From an uncultured Eubacterium sp. (GTDB lineage: Bacteria > Bacillota > Clostridia > Lachnospirales > Lachnospiraceae): 64,000 bases of DNA. Position numbers and translations under genes: made by a program. Within the stretch, counting starts at the first letter, position 1. The number at the start of each line of letters is the position of its first letter. The notes beneath the pieces were generated by a model. It had not been told where the DNA came from, ran no database searches, and was given only the letters and a program-made list of their open reading frames with translations. The stretch spans positions 9,922-73,921 of the forward strand of contig CAPAOV010000011.1 in assembly GCA_948579355.1 (NCBI GenBank), written 5' to 3'. Of the stretch, positions 8,816 through 17,095 are shown in pieces.

Positions 8816-11368
8816 ATGAGAAAATATGACGTAAGGGGAATGAGCTGCGCCGCCTGCAGTACCCGCGTGGAAAAGGCAGTAAAACAGGTGAAAGGCGTCG
8901 AAAGTTGCTCGGTCAGTCTTTTGACAAATACGATGGGGGTCGAGGGAGAGGCAGAGGACGAGGCAATTTTAGAGGCGGTCGCCAACGCCGGTTACAGCGC
9001 CAGCGCAAAGGGAGTGCTTGTTTCTGAAATGAAAGAGACGCCGGACGGTGCGGAAGAGGCTTTGAGGGATTATGAGACGCCGATACTGATAAAACGGTTG
9101 TGGAGTTCCCTTGCTTTTCTGCTCCTTTTAATGTATTTGTCCATGGGTCATATGATGTGGGGGTGGCCGCTGCCTGCTGCGCTGGCGGAAAATCATGTGG
9201 CGCTGGGGCTGTTGCAGCTTCTTCTGACGGGGATTGTGATGGTGATTAATCAGAAATTTTTTGTCAGTGGTTTTAAGAGCTTGTGGCACCGTTCCCCTAA
9301 TATGGATACGCTTGTGGCATTGGGCGCAGGCGCCGCTTTTGCTTACAGCACATACGCACTTTTTGCCATGACGGATGCACAGATGAAGATGGATATGGAC
9401 GCCGTTATCAGTTATATGCATGAGTTCTATTTTGAATCGGCGGCAATGATTCTCACGCTCATTACGGTAGGCAAAATGTTAGAGGCAAAGTCGAAAGGGA
9501 GGACGACTGACGCATTGAAAGGATTGCTGCGTCTGGCTCCGAAAACGGCTACGATAATACATCAGGGCCAGGAGAAATCCGTACCGGTAGAGCGGGTGAA
9601 AAAGGGGGATATCTTTGTCGTCCGTCCGGGGGAAAGTATTCCGGTCGATGGTGTTGTCGTCGATGGTATGAGCGCCGTCAATGAGTCCGCCCTCACAGGA
9701 GAGAGCATTCCGGTAGATAAGGTGGAAGGAGATTTTGTTTCGGCGGCGACGGTAAATCAATCCGGCTATCTGCGCTGCGAGGCGACGCGGGTAGGAGAAG
9801 ATACGACCTTATCGCAAATCATTCAAATGGTCAGCGATGCGGCGGCAACGAAAGCGCCGATAGCCAAAGTGGCGGATAAAGTGTCCGGCGTATTTGTGCC
9901 GATTGTAATCGGCATTGCCGTTCTCACTTTTCTTGTCTGGATGATTGCCGGACAGACGTTTGGTTTTTCTCTGGCAAAAGCAATTTCCGTACTGGTAATC
10001 AGTTGTCCGTGTGCGCTTGGTCTGGCGACTCCGGTAGCGATTATGGTAGGAAACGGACTGGGCGCCAAACATGGGATTTTGTTTAAAACAGCATCTTCTC
10101 TGGAGATTGCCGGTAAAATCCAATGCATCGCTCTGGATAAGACAGGTACGATTACGATGGGAGAACCGCGGGTGACAGATGTCTTTACCGAAGACGGGGT
10201 GGATTTTCGGGAATTACTTCTATATGCCTATGCTCTCGAGAGCCGCAGCGAACATCCGTTGGCGCGGGCGGTAAACAGTTATGCGAAATCGTTGGAATTA
10301 CAGCCGCCCGACATTTCTGACTTTGAAGTGTTTCCGGGAAACGGCCTGACAGGAGTGTGCGCGAAATCCAGAATAGCGGGAGGGAGCAGGAAATACATTT
10401 CCTCAAAGGCGCCGATAGACGGTGTTCTGGCAGACCGCGCGCAGCAGGTGGCACAAGAGGGTAAGACGCCGCTGTTTTTTGCAAAGGAGAACAAACTGCT
10501 CGGTTTGATTGCCGTAGCCGACGTGATAAAGGAAGACAGCCCACAGGCAGTGCGGGAATTGCAAAATATGGGGATTCGCGTTGTGATGCTGACCGGAGAC
10601 AATGAACAGACAGCAAAGGCAATCGGAAGTCAGGTAGGAGTGAATCAGGTTGTCGCCGGCGTGCTGCCGGATGGCAAGGAAGAGGTTATCGTTTCGCTAC
10701 AGAAAAAAGGGCTGGTAGCGATGGTGGGAGATGGCATTAACGATGCGCCTGCTCTGACGAGAGCGGATATTGGTATCGCCATTGGCGCGGGAACCGATGT
10801 GGCGATTGATGCGGCGGATGTAGTTCTTATGAAGAGCCGTCTGGGAGATGTGCCGGCGGCTATCCGCCTGAGCCGTTGGACGTTACGCAATATCCATGAA
10901 AATCTTTTCTGGGCGTTTATTTACAATGTAATCGGCATTCCGCTGGCGGCGGGAGTCTGGCTCCCTCTTTTGGGCTGGCAGCTCAATCCGATGTTTGGCG
11001 CCGCTGCCATGAGTCTCTCCAGTTTCTGCGTGGTGACGAATGCGCTTCGTCTGAATCAGAAGAAGATTCATAATGCGAAACACGATTACAAAATCAGAGA
11101 AGTGTCATGGGAGCAGGAGAAGATAGAATCTGGTCAAAAAGAAAGTGAGGAAGAGAAAATGGAAAAGAAAATGAAAATTGATGGTATGATGTGCGGGCAC
11201 TGTGAAGCGAGTGTAAAGAAAGCGCTGGAGGCTCTGCCGGAAGTGGAAGAAGCCGTAGTCAGCCATATGACGGGAACCGCCGTCGTCACACTGAATGCAG
11301 AAATAAGCGACAGTACATTGAAACAGGCGGTGGAAGAGAAAGATTATTCGGTAACAGAGATAAAATAG
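8816..11368 (+). CDS. copA: Copper-exporting P1B-type ATPase with N- and C-terminal HMA domains
   Basis: Exports Cu(I) across the membrane using ATP. An 850-residue protein: N-terminal heavy-metal-associated domain (MSCAAC, C11/C14), eight predicted membrane segments, the actuator TGES motif, the transport motif CPC at 397-399, the phosphorylated aspartate D441 in DKTGT, the HP locus (SEHPLA) and GDGINDAP at about 638-645. Residues 745-781 form a charged linker and 782-850 a second HMA domain (MMCGHC, C793/C796) that looks like a complete CopZ chaperone. An internal ATG at 11159 has its own good ribosome-binding site. No CsoR or CopY gene, and no clear operator, is visible next to it. Confidence 0.93.
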   Translation: MRKYDVRGMSCAACSTRVEKAVKQVKGVESCSVSLLTNTMGVEGEAEDEAILEAVANAGYSASAKGVLVSEMKETPDGAEEALRDYETPILIKRLWSSLAFLLLLMYLSMGHMMWGWPLPAALAENHVALGLLQLLLTGIVMVINQKFFVSGFKSLWHRSPNMDTLVALGAGAAFAYSTYALFAMTDAQMKMDMDAVISYMHEFYFESAAMILTLITVGKMLEAKSKGRTTDALKGLLRLAPKTATIIHQGQEKSVPVERVKKGDIFVVRPGESIPVDGVVVDGMSAVNESALTGESIPVDKVEGDFVSAATVNQSGYLRCEATRVGEDTTLSQIIQMVSDAAATKAPIAKVADKVSGVFVPIVIGIAVLTFLVWMIAGQTFGFSLAKAISVLVISCPCALGLATPVAIMVGNGLGAKHGILFKTASSLEIAGKIQCIALDKTGTITMGEPRVTDVFTEDGVDFRELLLYAYALESRSEHPLARAVNSYAKSLELQPPDISDFEVFPGNGLTGVCAKSRIAGGSRKYISSKAPIDGVLADRAQQVAQEGKTPLFFAKENKLLGLIAVADVIKEDSPQAVRELQNMGIRVVMLTGDNEQTAKAIGSQVGVNQVVAGVLPDGKEEVIVSLQKKGLVAMVGDGINDAPALTRADIGIAIGAGTDVAIDAADVVLMKSRLGDVPAAIRLSRWTLRNIHENLFWAFIYNVIGIPLAAGVWLPLLGWQLNPMFGAAAMSLSSFCVVTNALRLNQKKIHNAKHDYKIREVSWEQEKIESGQKESEEEKMEKKMKIDGMMCGHCEASVKKALEALPEVEEAVVSHMTGTAVVTLNAEISDSTLKQAVEEKDYSVTEIK
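11159..11368 (+). CDS. Possible internally initiated CopZ-like copper chaperone (in frame within copA)
   Basis: ATG 11159 is preceded by GAGGAAG (11147-11153) at five-base spacing. Translation from here would give a free 69-residue protein, the normal length of CopZ, with the metal motif MMCGHC near its N-terminus. Translation read through from the full-length start makes the same sequence a tail of CopA. Two products from one gene are known for E. coli copA (by frameshifting); here an internal start would be the mechanism. This is inference from a ribosome-binding site and a domain boundary only. Confidence 0.45.
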   Translation: MEKKMKIDGMMCGHCEASVKKALEALPEVEEAVVSHMTGTAVVTLNAEISDSTLKQAVEEKDYSVTEIK

Positions 11369-11400
11369 GAGGCAGAAAGCTCCGGAGGGGAGGAGGGCCT

Positions 11401-12159
11401 ATGGCTTTGACAGAGGAACAGCGGGAGCGCTATTCCCGACAGTTGCGGCTGCAGGAGATAGGCGCCGCGGGTCAGGAGAAGATGTTAGAGAGCCGGGTGC
11501 TTGTTATCGGCGCCGGGGGTCTCGGCTCTCCGGCAATTATGTATCTGGCGGCTGGAGGAGTCGGACAGATTGGCATTGCCGATTGGGACGAGACTGACTT
11601 ATCGAACCTGCAGCGGCAAATCATTCACTCGCATGAGTCAATCGGTATGAAAAAAGTTGAGTCTGCGGCAAAGCGTGTGAAAGAGATTAATGCCGATGTT
11701 GCCGTACAACTTTATCCGCAACAGGTCTGCGAAGAAAATATTGCCGCGATTATCGAGACATATGATTTTGTCTTGGAATGTGTTGATAATTTTTCGGCTA
11801 AATTTCTCATAAACGACGCCTGTGTCAAGGCAAAGAAGCCGTTTTGCCATGCAGGGATACAGGGATTTTATGGAGAGGTTATGACTTATGTACCGGAGAA
11901 AGGGCCCTGTTACCGTTGTCTTTTTGAAGAGGTTCCGCCGGAAGAAAATTCATCCCGCAGTCTTCCTGAGGGCGTAATTGGCTCCGTGGCGGGAATTATC
12001 GGGAGCATACAGGCATTAGAGGCACAGAAATATCTGACGGGAGCAGGAGAACTTCTGACAGGAAAGGTATTTACACTGGACGGACTGACGATGAAGTCCC
12101 GTACGGTGGAGATACCTGAACCGTCGCCATTTTGTCCTGTCTGCCGTCATGGAGGGTGA
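11401..12159 (+). CDS. ThiF/MoeB/HesA-family E1-like adenylyltransferase
   Basis: A 252-residue E1-like enzyme expected to adenylate the C-terminus of a ubiquitin-like sulfur carrier (ThiS or MoaD type). It has the nucleotide loop GAGGLGSP (37-44), D61, the NLQRQ arginine region (69-73), D130 in ECVDN and a structural zinc site C170/C173 with C245/C248. The cysteine that precedes the GV(I/L)G motif in ThiF and MoeB is not present here (SRSLPEGVIGS). No ThiS/MoaD-like gene is adjacent, so the partner is unknown. It starts 32 bases after copA and ends two bases before the TcdA-like gene, with which it is probably co-expressed. Confidence 0.85.
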   Translation: MALTEEQRERYSRQLRLQEIGAAGQEKMLESRVLVIGAGGLGSPAIMYLAAGGVGQIGIADWDETDLSNLQRQIIHSHESIGMKKVESAAKRVKEINADVAVQLYPQQVCEENIAAIIETYDFVLECVDNFSAKFLINDACVKAKKPFCHAGIQGFYGEVMTYVPEKGPCYRCLFEEVPPEENSSRSLPEGVIGSVAGIIGSIQALEAQKYLTGAGELLTGKVFTLDGLTMKSRTVEIPEPSPFCPVCRHGG

Positions 12160-12161
12160 CT

Positions 12162-12866
12162 ATGGTAAATGAGTTTTCCAGAACCGCACAATTATTTGGC
12201 GAGGAGGCCATGGCACGCTTGAAAGAGGCGCGGGTTGCCGTCTTTGGCATTGGCGGCGTCGGCGGGCATGCTGCGGAGGCGCTGGCGCGAAGCGGAATCG
12301 GCGCCATTGACCTCATTGACAAGGATACGGTAGAGATAACGAATATAAACCGACAGATTGTGGCGTTACATAGTACGTTGGGACGCGGTAAGGCGGAAGT
12401 GATGAAAGAGCGCATTCTTGACATCAATAAGGATTGTCATGTGAGGGCTCATAAGTGCTTCTATCTGCCGGAGACGAAAGATAATTTTGATTTCCGGCTG
12501 TTTGATTATGTCGTGGACGCCGTCGATACGGTGACGGCAAAAATACAGCTCATTATGGAAGCGGAGAAATATAACACGCCGGTTATAAGCAGTATGGGGG
12601 CGGGAAATAAAATGGAGCCGACGGCATTTGAAGTCGCCGATATTTATGAGACGTCGGTATGTCCACTGGCAAAGGTGATGCGGCGGGAGCTGAAAAAGCG
12701 CGGCGTCAGGAGCTTAAAAGTAGTGTATTCCAAAGAAGAGCCTGTCCGTCTGCCGTATCCGCAGGGGGAAAGAGGAGCGCCCGCCTCCAATGCGTTTGTG
12801 CCATCGGTTGCGGGATTGATATTGGCTTCGGAAGTGATTAAGGACTTGACAGAAAGGGAGAGATAA
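12162..12866 (+). CDS. tcdA: tRNA threonylcarbamoyladenosine dehydratase (TcdA/YgdL-like)
   Basis: An E1-like enzyme that converts t6A37 in tRNA to its cyclic form using ATP. The 234 residues carry GIGGVGGH (29-36), the DKDTVEITNINRQ ATP-binding segment, AVDTVTAK and the C-terminal signature SNAFVPSVAGL found in TcdA/CsdL. ATG 12162 follows GGAGG (12151-12155); an upstream in-frame ATG at 12132 lies inside the previous gene and has no suitable site. It is followed four bases later by the TtcA-like gene, so three nucleotide-activating, probably tRNA-modifying genes lie in a row. Confidence 0.9.
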   Translation: MVNEFSRTAQLFGEEAMARLKEARVAVFGIGGVGGHAAEALARSGIGAIDLIDKDTVEITNINRQIVALHSTLGRGKAEVMKERILDINKDCHVRAHKCFYLPETKDNFDFRLFDYVVDAVDTVTAKIQLIMEAEKYNTPVISSMGAGNKMEPTAFEVADIYETSVCPLAKVMRRELKKRGVRSLKVVYSKEEPVRLPYPQGERGAPASNAFVPSVAGLILASEVIKDLTERER

Positions 12867-12870
12867 CATT

Positions 12871-13749
12871 ATGCCGGATAAGAGGAAGCCGGATGCCGCA
12901 GGGCAGAGACAGCGGGAGGTTGAACGCAGCATTGTCAAAAAATTCCGCAAGGAGATTTGGTGTAAATTTACGAAAGCGATTAATGAATATCAACTGATAC
13001 AGGATGGGGATAAGGTGGCTGTTTGCATTTCCGGAGGAAAAGATTCCATGCTGATGGCGAAGCTTTTTCAGGAGATTTTGCGCCATGGACAGAAGAACTT
13101 TGAAGTCGTGTATTTAGTCATGAATCCGGGATACAATGAGGAAAACAGAAAGCGCATACAGGACAATGCCGAGTTGCTCGGTGTGCCTATCACGGTTTTT
13201 TCTTCTCAAATTTTTGATGCGGTGGCAAACGATGTTACTTCCCCGTGCTATCTTTGTGCCAGAATGCGCCGGGGTCATCTCTATCATCAGGCAAAGGAAT
13301 TGGGATGTAATAAGATTGCTCTCGGCCATCACTTTGACGATGTCATCGAGACTATTTTGATGGGAATGCTTTACGGGGCGCAGATTCAGACGATGATGCC
13401 GAAGCTGCACAGTACAAATTTTGAGGGAATGGAATTGATTCGTCCGCTGTATCTCATTCGTGAAGAAGACATCATTCACTGGGCTGCGTATAACGATTTA
13501 CATTTTATCCGCTGTGCCTGCCGCTTTACGGAGTACTGCGAGAACGAGGATAACAGGGAAAAAGGGGCAAAGCGCTATGAGATAAAGGAGTTAATCCGTC
13601 AACTCCGGCAGACGAATCCCTATATCGAAAAGAATATATTCCGGAGTGTGGAAAACGTTAATCTGAGTACGATTATAGCATATAAGAAAGATGGTGTGAA
13701 ACATCACTTTTTAGATACTTATGACGGGGAAGAACAGTCGGGAAAATGA
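12871..13749 (+). CDS. TtcA/TilS-superfamily tRNA thiolase
   Basis: A PP-loop ATPase that activates a tRNA base for sulfur transfer; the TtcA group makes 2-thiocytidine at position 32. The 292 residues show the PP loop SGGKDS (54-59), the C-x2-C pair PCYLC (C126/C129) and a further cysteine cluster RCACR (C215/C217) that in TtcA enzymes helps hold an Fe-S cluster. GHHFDDVIET is the conserved acidic motif. Clostridial members are often simply annotated as TtcA-family, and substrate assignment is by homology. It lies directly downstream of tcdA. Confidence 0.86.
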   Translation: MPDKRKPDAAGQRQREVERSIVKKFRKEIWCKFTKAINEYQLIQDGDKVAVCISGGKDSMLMAKLFQEILRHGQKNFEVVYLVMNPGYNEENRKRIQDNAELLGVPITVFSSQIFDAVANDVTSPCYLCARMRRGHLYHQAKELGCNKIALGHHFDDVIETILMGMLYGAQIQTMMPKLHSTNFEGMELIRPLYLIREEDIIHWAAYNDLHFIRCACRFTEYCENEDNREKGAKRYEIKELIRQLRQTNPYIEKNIFRSVENVNLSTIIAYKKDGVKHHFLDTYDGEEQSGK

Positions 13750-13793
13750 AACATATAGTAGAGATAAGTAGTAATCAGTAAGGAGCTGGGACG

Positions 13794-14573
13794 ATGGGGA
13801 AGTATCATTTTCTTGTACTGGGTGAGGAACCGCGGCAAAAATATCTGACAGCGATGTTACGGAGACAGGGCCATGTAGTGATGGAGGCGGAGGATTATCT
13901 GCCGGGCTACCATGACGCTGTTTTGCTTCCTGTGCCGCAAACGGCAAAATATTTGGAGACGATAGCGGATAAACTGCAAAAGGGACAGACGGTATACGGA
14001 TGCAATTTTCCTGTTGAACTGCGGAAAGACGGTGAGGAAAAGGGCATTCGTTTTGTTGATTACATGAAAGTGGAGGGAGTCGCGAGCCGTAATGCGGTGG
14101 CGACGGCGGAGGGAGCTATTGCCGAGGCGCTGCAGTTGGGATGTGTCAGCATTCAGGACAGCAGGGTGTTAGTTCTCGGATACGGTACGTGCGGCGCCGT
14201 ACTGGCAGATAAACTAATGGCGTGGAAAGCAAAGGTAACGGTAGCGGAGCGCAAAGAAAGCAAGCGGGAGCGTGCCAGAACGTATGGCTGTCAGGCCATT
14301 TCTTTTGAGGACTTACCGGCTTATATCGGACAGTTCGATATTATTATGAACACGGTGCCGGCGCTTGTACTCACCGCACAGCAGCTCTCGAAAGTTAAGG
14401 GCGAAAGTATTATTATTGATATTGCCTCAAAACCGGGCGGCGTTGATTTTGAATATTGTCGAAAAAAGAATATTTCTGCCAAATTATGTCTTGGACTGCC
14501 GGGTAAATATGCACCGATGTCAGCAGCCGGCATACTTATGGAAGTAATCATAAAAACAATTTTGGGAGATTAG
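13794..14573 (+). CDS. dpaA: Dipicolinate synthase subunit A (SpoVFA)
   Basis: Together with DpaB this enzyme oxidises a dihydrodipicolinate-pathway intermediate to dipicolinic acid, the major small molecule of the spore core, in the mother cell. The 259 residues have an N-terminal domain and a Rossmann NAD(P)-binding motif, VLVLGYGTCG at about 125-134, with CLGLPGKYAP near the C-terminus as in other DpaA proteins. It is separated from dpaB by four bases. Presence of dpaAB supports an endospore-forming host. I could not identify a clear sigma-K type promoter in the 44-base gap upstream, so it may also be read from the preceding operon. Confidence 0.92.
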   Translation: MGKYHFLVLGEEPRQKYLTAMLRRQGHVVMEAEDYLPGYHDAVLLPVPQTAKYLETIADKLQKGQTVYGCNFPVELRKDGEEKGIRFVDYMKVEGVASRNAVATAEGAIAEALQLGCVSIQDSRVLVLGYGTCGAVLADKLMAWKAKVTVAERKESKRERARTYGCQAISFEDLPAYIGQFDIIMNTVPALVLTAQQLSKVKGESIIIDIASKPGGVDFEYCRKKNISAKLCLGLPGKYAPMSAAGILMEVIIKTILGD

Positions 14574-14577
14574 CGGA

Positions 14578-15183
14578 ATGGGCAAGAAGAATGGGCAAAC
14601 CGTAGGCCTTGCATTTACGGGTTCTTTTTGCACCTATGATAAGATGAAAGGGGTAGTGAGGCGGTTAGTAGAAGAAGGGTATCGGGTCATCCCGATTTTT
14701 TCCAATACAGCTCAGACCGTGAATTGCCGGTTTGGAGATGCCAAAGAGTATATTAAGGCAATACAGGAGATGACAGGGGAGAGGGGAATCTTCACGATAC
14801 AGGAGGCAGAGCCAATCGGCCCCAAAGCGTTTTTGGATATATTGGTAATTGCCCCGTGTACCGGAAATACGATGGCGAAACTGTGTGCAGGGATAACGGA
14901 TACGCCTGTGTTAATGGCGGCCAAGGCGCATATGAGAAATGACAGACCGGTCGTTATCGCACTTTCTACAAACGATGCCTTAGGAAACAGTCTGAAAAAT
15001 ATCGGCATGCTGATGACGACAAAAAATATTTATTTTGTTCCTTTCGGACAGGATGATTACGAGAAAAAACCAAAATCCATGATTGCTCATCTCGAAGATA
15101 TCGAAGCAACCATGGAAGCGGCATTTGAGGGGAGGCAAATCCAGCCGGTTGTGCGCTCCCCATTCAATATGGATATTAAGTAA
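14578..15183 (+). CDS. dpaB: Dipicolinate synthase subunit B (SpoVFB), flavoprotein
   Basis: The flavoprotein subunit of dipicolinate synthase, 201 residues, as usual for the family. It shows the flavodoxin-like start GLAFTGSFCTYDKM, PCTGNTMAKL and the LMTTKNIYFVPFGQDD segment typical of DpaB. It is coupled with dpaA. Its stop codon region overlaps the 3' end of the convergent asnB gene by eight bases, leaving no room for a private terminator between the two converging transcripts. Confidence 0.92.
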   Translation: MGKKNGQTVGLAFTGSFCTYDKMKGVVRRLVEEGYRVIPIFSNTAQTVNCRFGDAKEYIKAIQEMTGERGIFTIQEAEPIGPKAFLDILVIAPCTGNTMAKLCAGITDTPVLMAAKAHMRNDRPVVIALSTNDALGNSLKNIGMLMTTKNIYFVPFGQDDYEKKPKSMIAHLEDIEATMEAAFEGRQIQPVVRSPFNMDIK

Positions 15184-17032
15184 GACAAATGGTAACTTCA
15201 TATTTGCGTAAGAAATATTCAATTTGCAACAGATAGGCAATCATCTGCGGTCCGGCCATGAGTTGGCCGTACCAAGGTCTGCCGTAATCTTTTGGATTCG
15301 ACAGGAAGCGCCGGAGTGCGTTTTCATCTACCAATCCGTGTAACGGACACTGCTGGTCAGCTAATTTTTCCCGCAGGCGTTCTGCCAAAAGGTTTTCATA
15401 GTAGGGATGATAGGTCTTAGGATAAGGGCTCTTGCGGCGAAAGAGAATTTCGTCCGGCAGGAGTCCTCTTGAGGCTTGGCGCAGGACATTCTTCACAAGT
15501 CCTCCCTTGGCTTTCATCTCCCATGGGATGTTAAAGACATAATCAACCAGTGTCCGGTCAGCAAACGGAACTCTGGCTTCCAGTCCGGAAAACATACTTG
15601 TACGGTCCATACGGTTGAGAAGCGTCTGCATGAAATACCGTATATTTAAGTAGCCGATTCGCCGCCGGTTCGTCTCCGTCTCATTTTCTTCGGGGAGAAC
15701 ATTAATTTCACTGACCGCTTTGTGGTAGCTTTGGCGGACATATTCATCCATGTGAAGTTTTTCTACCAAATCAGCCGACAGAAGAGTTTTGCGGGGCTGT
15801 AGGGACGGCGTCCACGGGAACGTTCCCGAATTTAACATCTCTTCGCGGTGGAACCAAGGATAGCCGCCGAACACCTCGTCGGCACATTCTCCGGTCAACA
15901 CAACTTTATGGGATTTGCTCACTTCCCCGCAAAAATATTGGAGGGAGGAATCAATATCTACCATACAGGGTAAGTCGTGAGCGTCGACGGAGCGGGTAAG
16001 TAAATCAGCCTGTTTTGTATTATCACATTCCAGATAGTGATGGTCGGATTCGAGAAAGGAAACCATTTGGTCTACAAAAGGACGGTCCTGCGACGGCTGA
16101 AAAGAATTTGCCTTGAAATATTTGTCGTTTTCCTTAAAATCAAACGAATAGGTCGTCAATTGTCTGCCTTTCTTTTTTAACTCTCTGGCACAGACCGCAG
16201 ATACGACACTCGAATCAATACCACCGGATAAAAACGTACATATCGGCACATCCGAGACCATTTGCCGGCATATGGCGTCCTGTACAAGAAACGATGTTTT
16301 CTCTACCGTTTCTTCATAGGAATCAAAATGCGGACGGCTTTCGAGATGGTAATAATTTGTCTCATGACGTCCGAATGGACTGCAGGTCAGATAAGTACCC
16401 GGCAGCAATTCATGAAAATCACGGAATACACCTGAGCCGGGATTGCGTGCCGGCCCCAGAGAGAGTATTTCATTGAGGCCGCTGCAATCGAGAACAGCTT
16501 TGACGCCTGGGAACTGGAAACACCCCTTTGGCTCAGAGGAGAAGATAAGTGTTCCCTCAAATACCGTATAAAAGAGCGGTTTGACCCCGAAAGAATCGCG
16601 GAAGAGCGTCAATGTATTGTGACGTTCGTCGTAGATGGCAAAAGCAAATATACCATCAATCTGTTTGACAAAATCAGCGCCAAAGGTCATAAAAGATAAT
16701 AAAAGAATTTCCGTGTCAGAATTTGTTTGAATGGATACGTTATGCTCCTCTAACTGCTTGCGGAGGACAGGCTGATTGTAAATTTCTCCGTTATAGACGA
16801 TGTGGTACCAATAACCATCCATCTGTCTTGACATTGGCTGATGGCCGTTTTCTAAATCAATAATGGAAAGTCTGGTATGGGCTAGTCCGCAATGGCTGCC
16901 CAGATGACAGTCATTTTCATCGGGACCGCGGTGATGAAGACAGGATTTCATGTTTTCTAAAATGTGCAAAAAATAATCCCTCTGACCTTCAAAATTGGCA
17001 GTGGGGTTGTAGAAGCCGGAAATGCTACACAT
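15176..17032 (-). CDS. asnB: Glutamine-hydrolysing asparagine synthase
   Basis: Makes asparagine from aspartate with ammonia taken from glutamine. The 618 residues begin with the catalytic cysteine (MCSISGF, Cys2 after Met removal). The N-terminal Ntn glutaminase domain holds RGPDE; the synthetase domain holds the PP loop SGGIDSS (about 269-275), GECADEVFGGY and EARVPFADRTLVDY. The start at 17032 is fixed by the required Cys2 and by GGAGG upstream; a longer frame to 17092 would bury the cysteine. It follows trkH by 63 bases in the same direction. Confidence 0.95.
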   Translation of the reverse strand: MCSISGFYNPTANFEGQRDYFLHILENMKSCLHHRGPDENDCHLGSHCGLAHTRLSIIDLENGHQPMSRQMDGYWYHIVYNGEIYNQPVLRKQLEEHNVSIQTNSDTEILLLSFMTFGADFVKQIDGIFAFAIYDERHNTLTLFRDSFGVKPLFYTVFEGTLIFSSEPKGCFQFPGVKAVLDCSGLNEILSLGPARNPGSGVFRDFHELLPGTYLTCSPFGRHETNYYHLESRPHFDSYEETVEKTSFLVQDAICRQMVSDVPICTFLSGGIDSSVVSAVCARELKKKGRQLTTYSFDFKENDKYFKANSFQPSQDRPFVDQMVSFLESDHHYLECDNTKQADLLTRSVDAHDLPCMVDIDSSLQYFCGEVSKSHKVVLTGECADEVFGGYPWFHREEMLNSGTFPWTPSLQPRKTLLSADLVEKLHMDEYVRQSYHKAVSEINVLPEENETETNRRRIGYLNIRYFMQTLLNRMDRTSMFSGLEARVPFADRTLVDYVFNIPWEMKAKGGLVKNVLRQASRGLLPDEILFRRKSPYPKTYHPYYENLLAERLREKLADQQCPLHGLVDENALRRFLSNPKDYGRPWYGQLMAGPQMIAYLLQIEYFLRKYEVTICLT

Positions 17033-17095
17033 AGTTTCCTCCCTAACAAGATATATGCTATACTGTATGAGGGAGGAAACTAATTTATTCAATTT

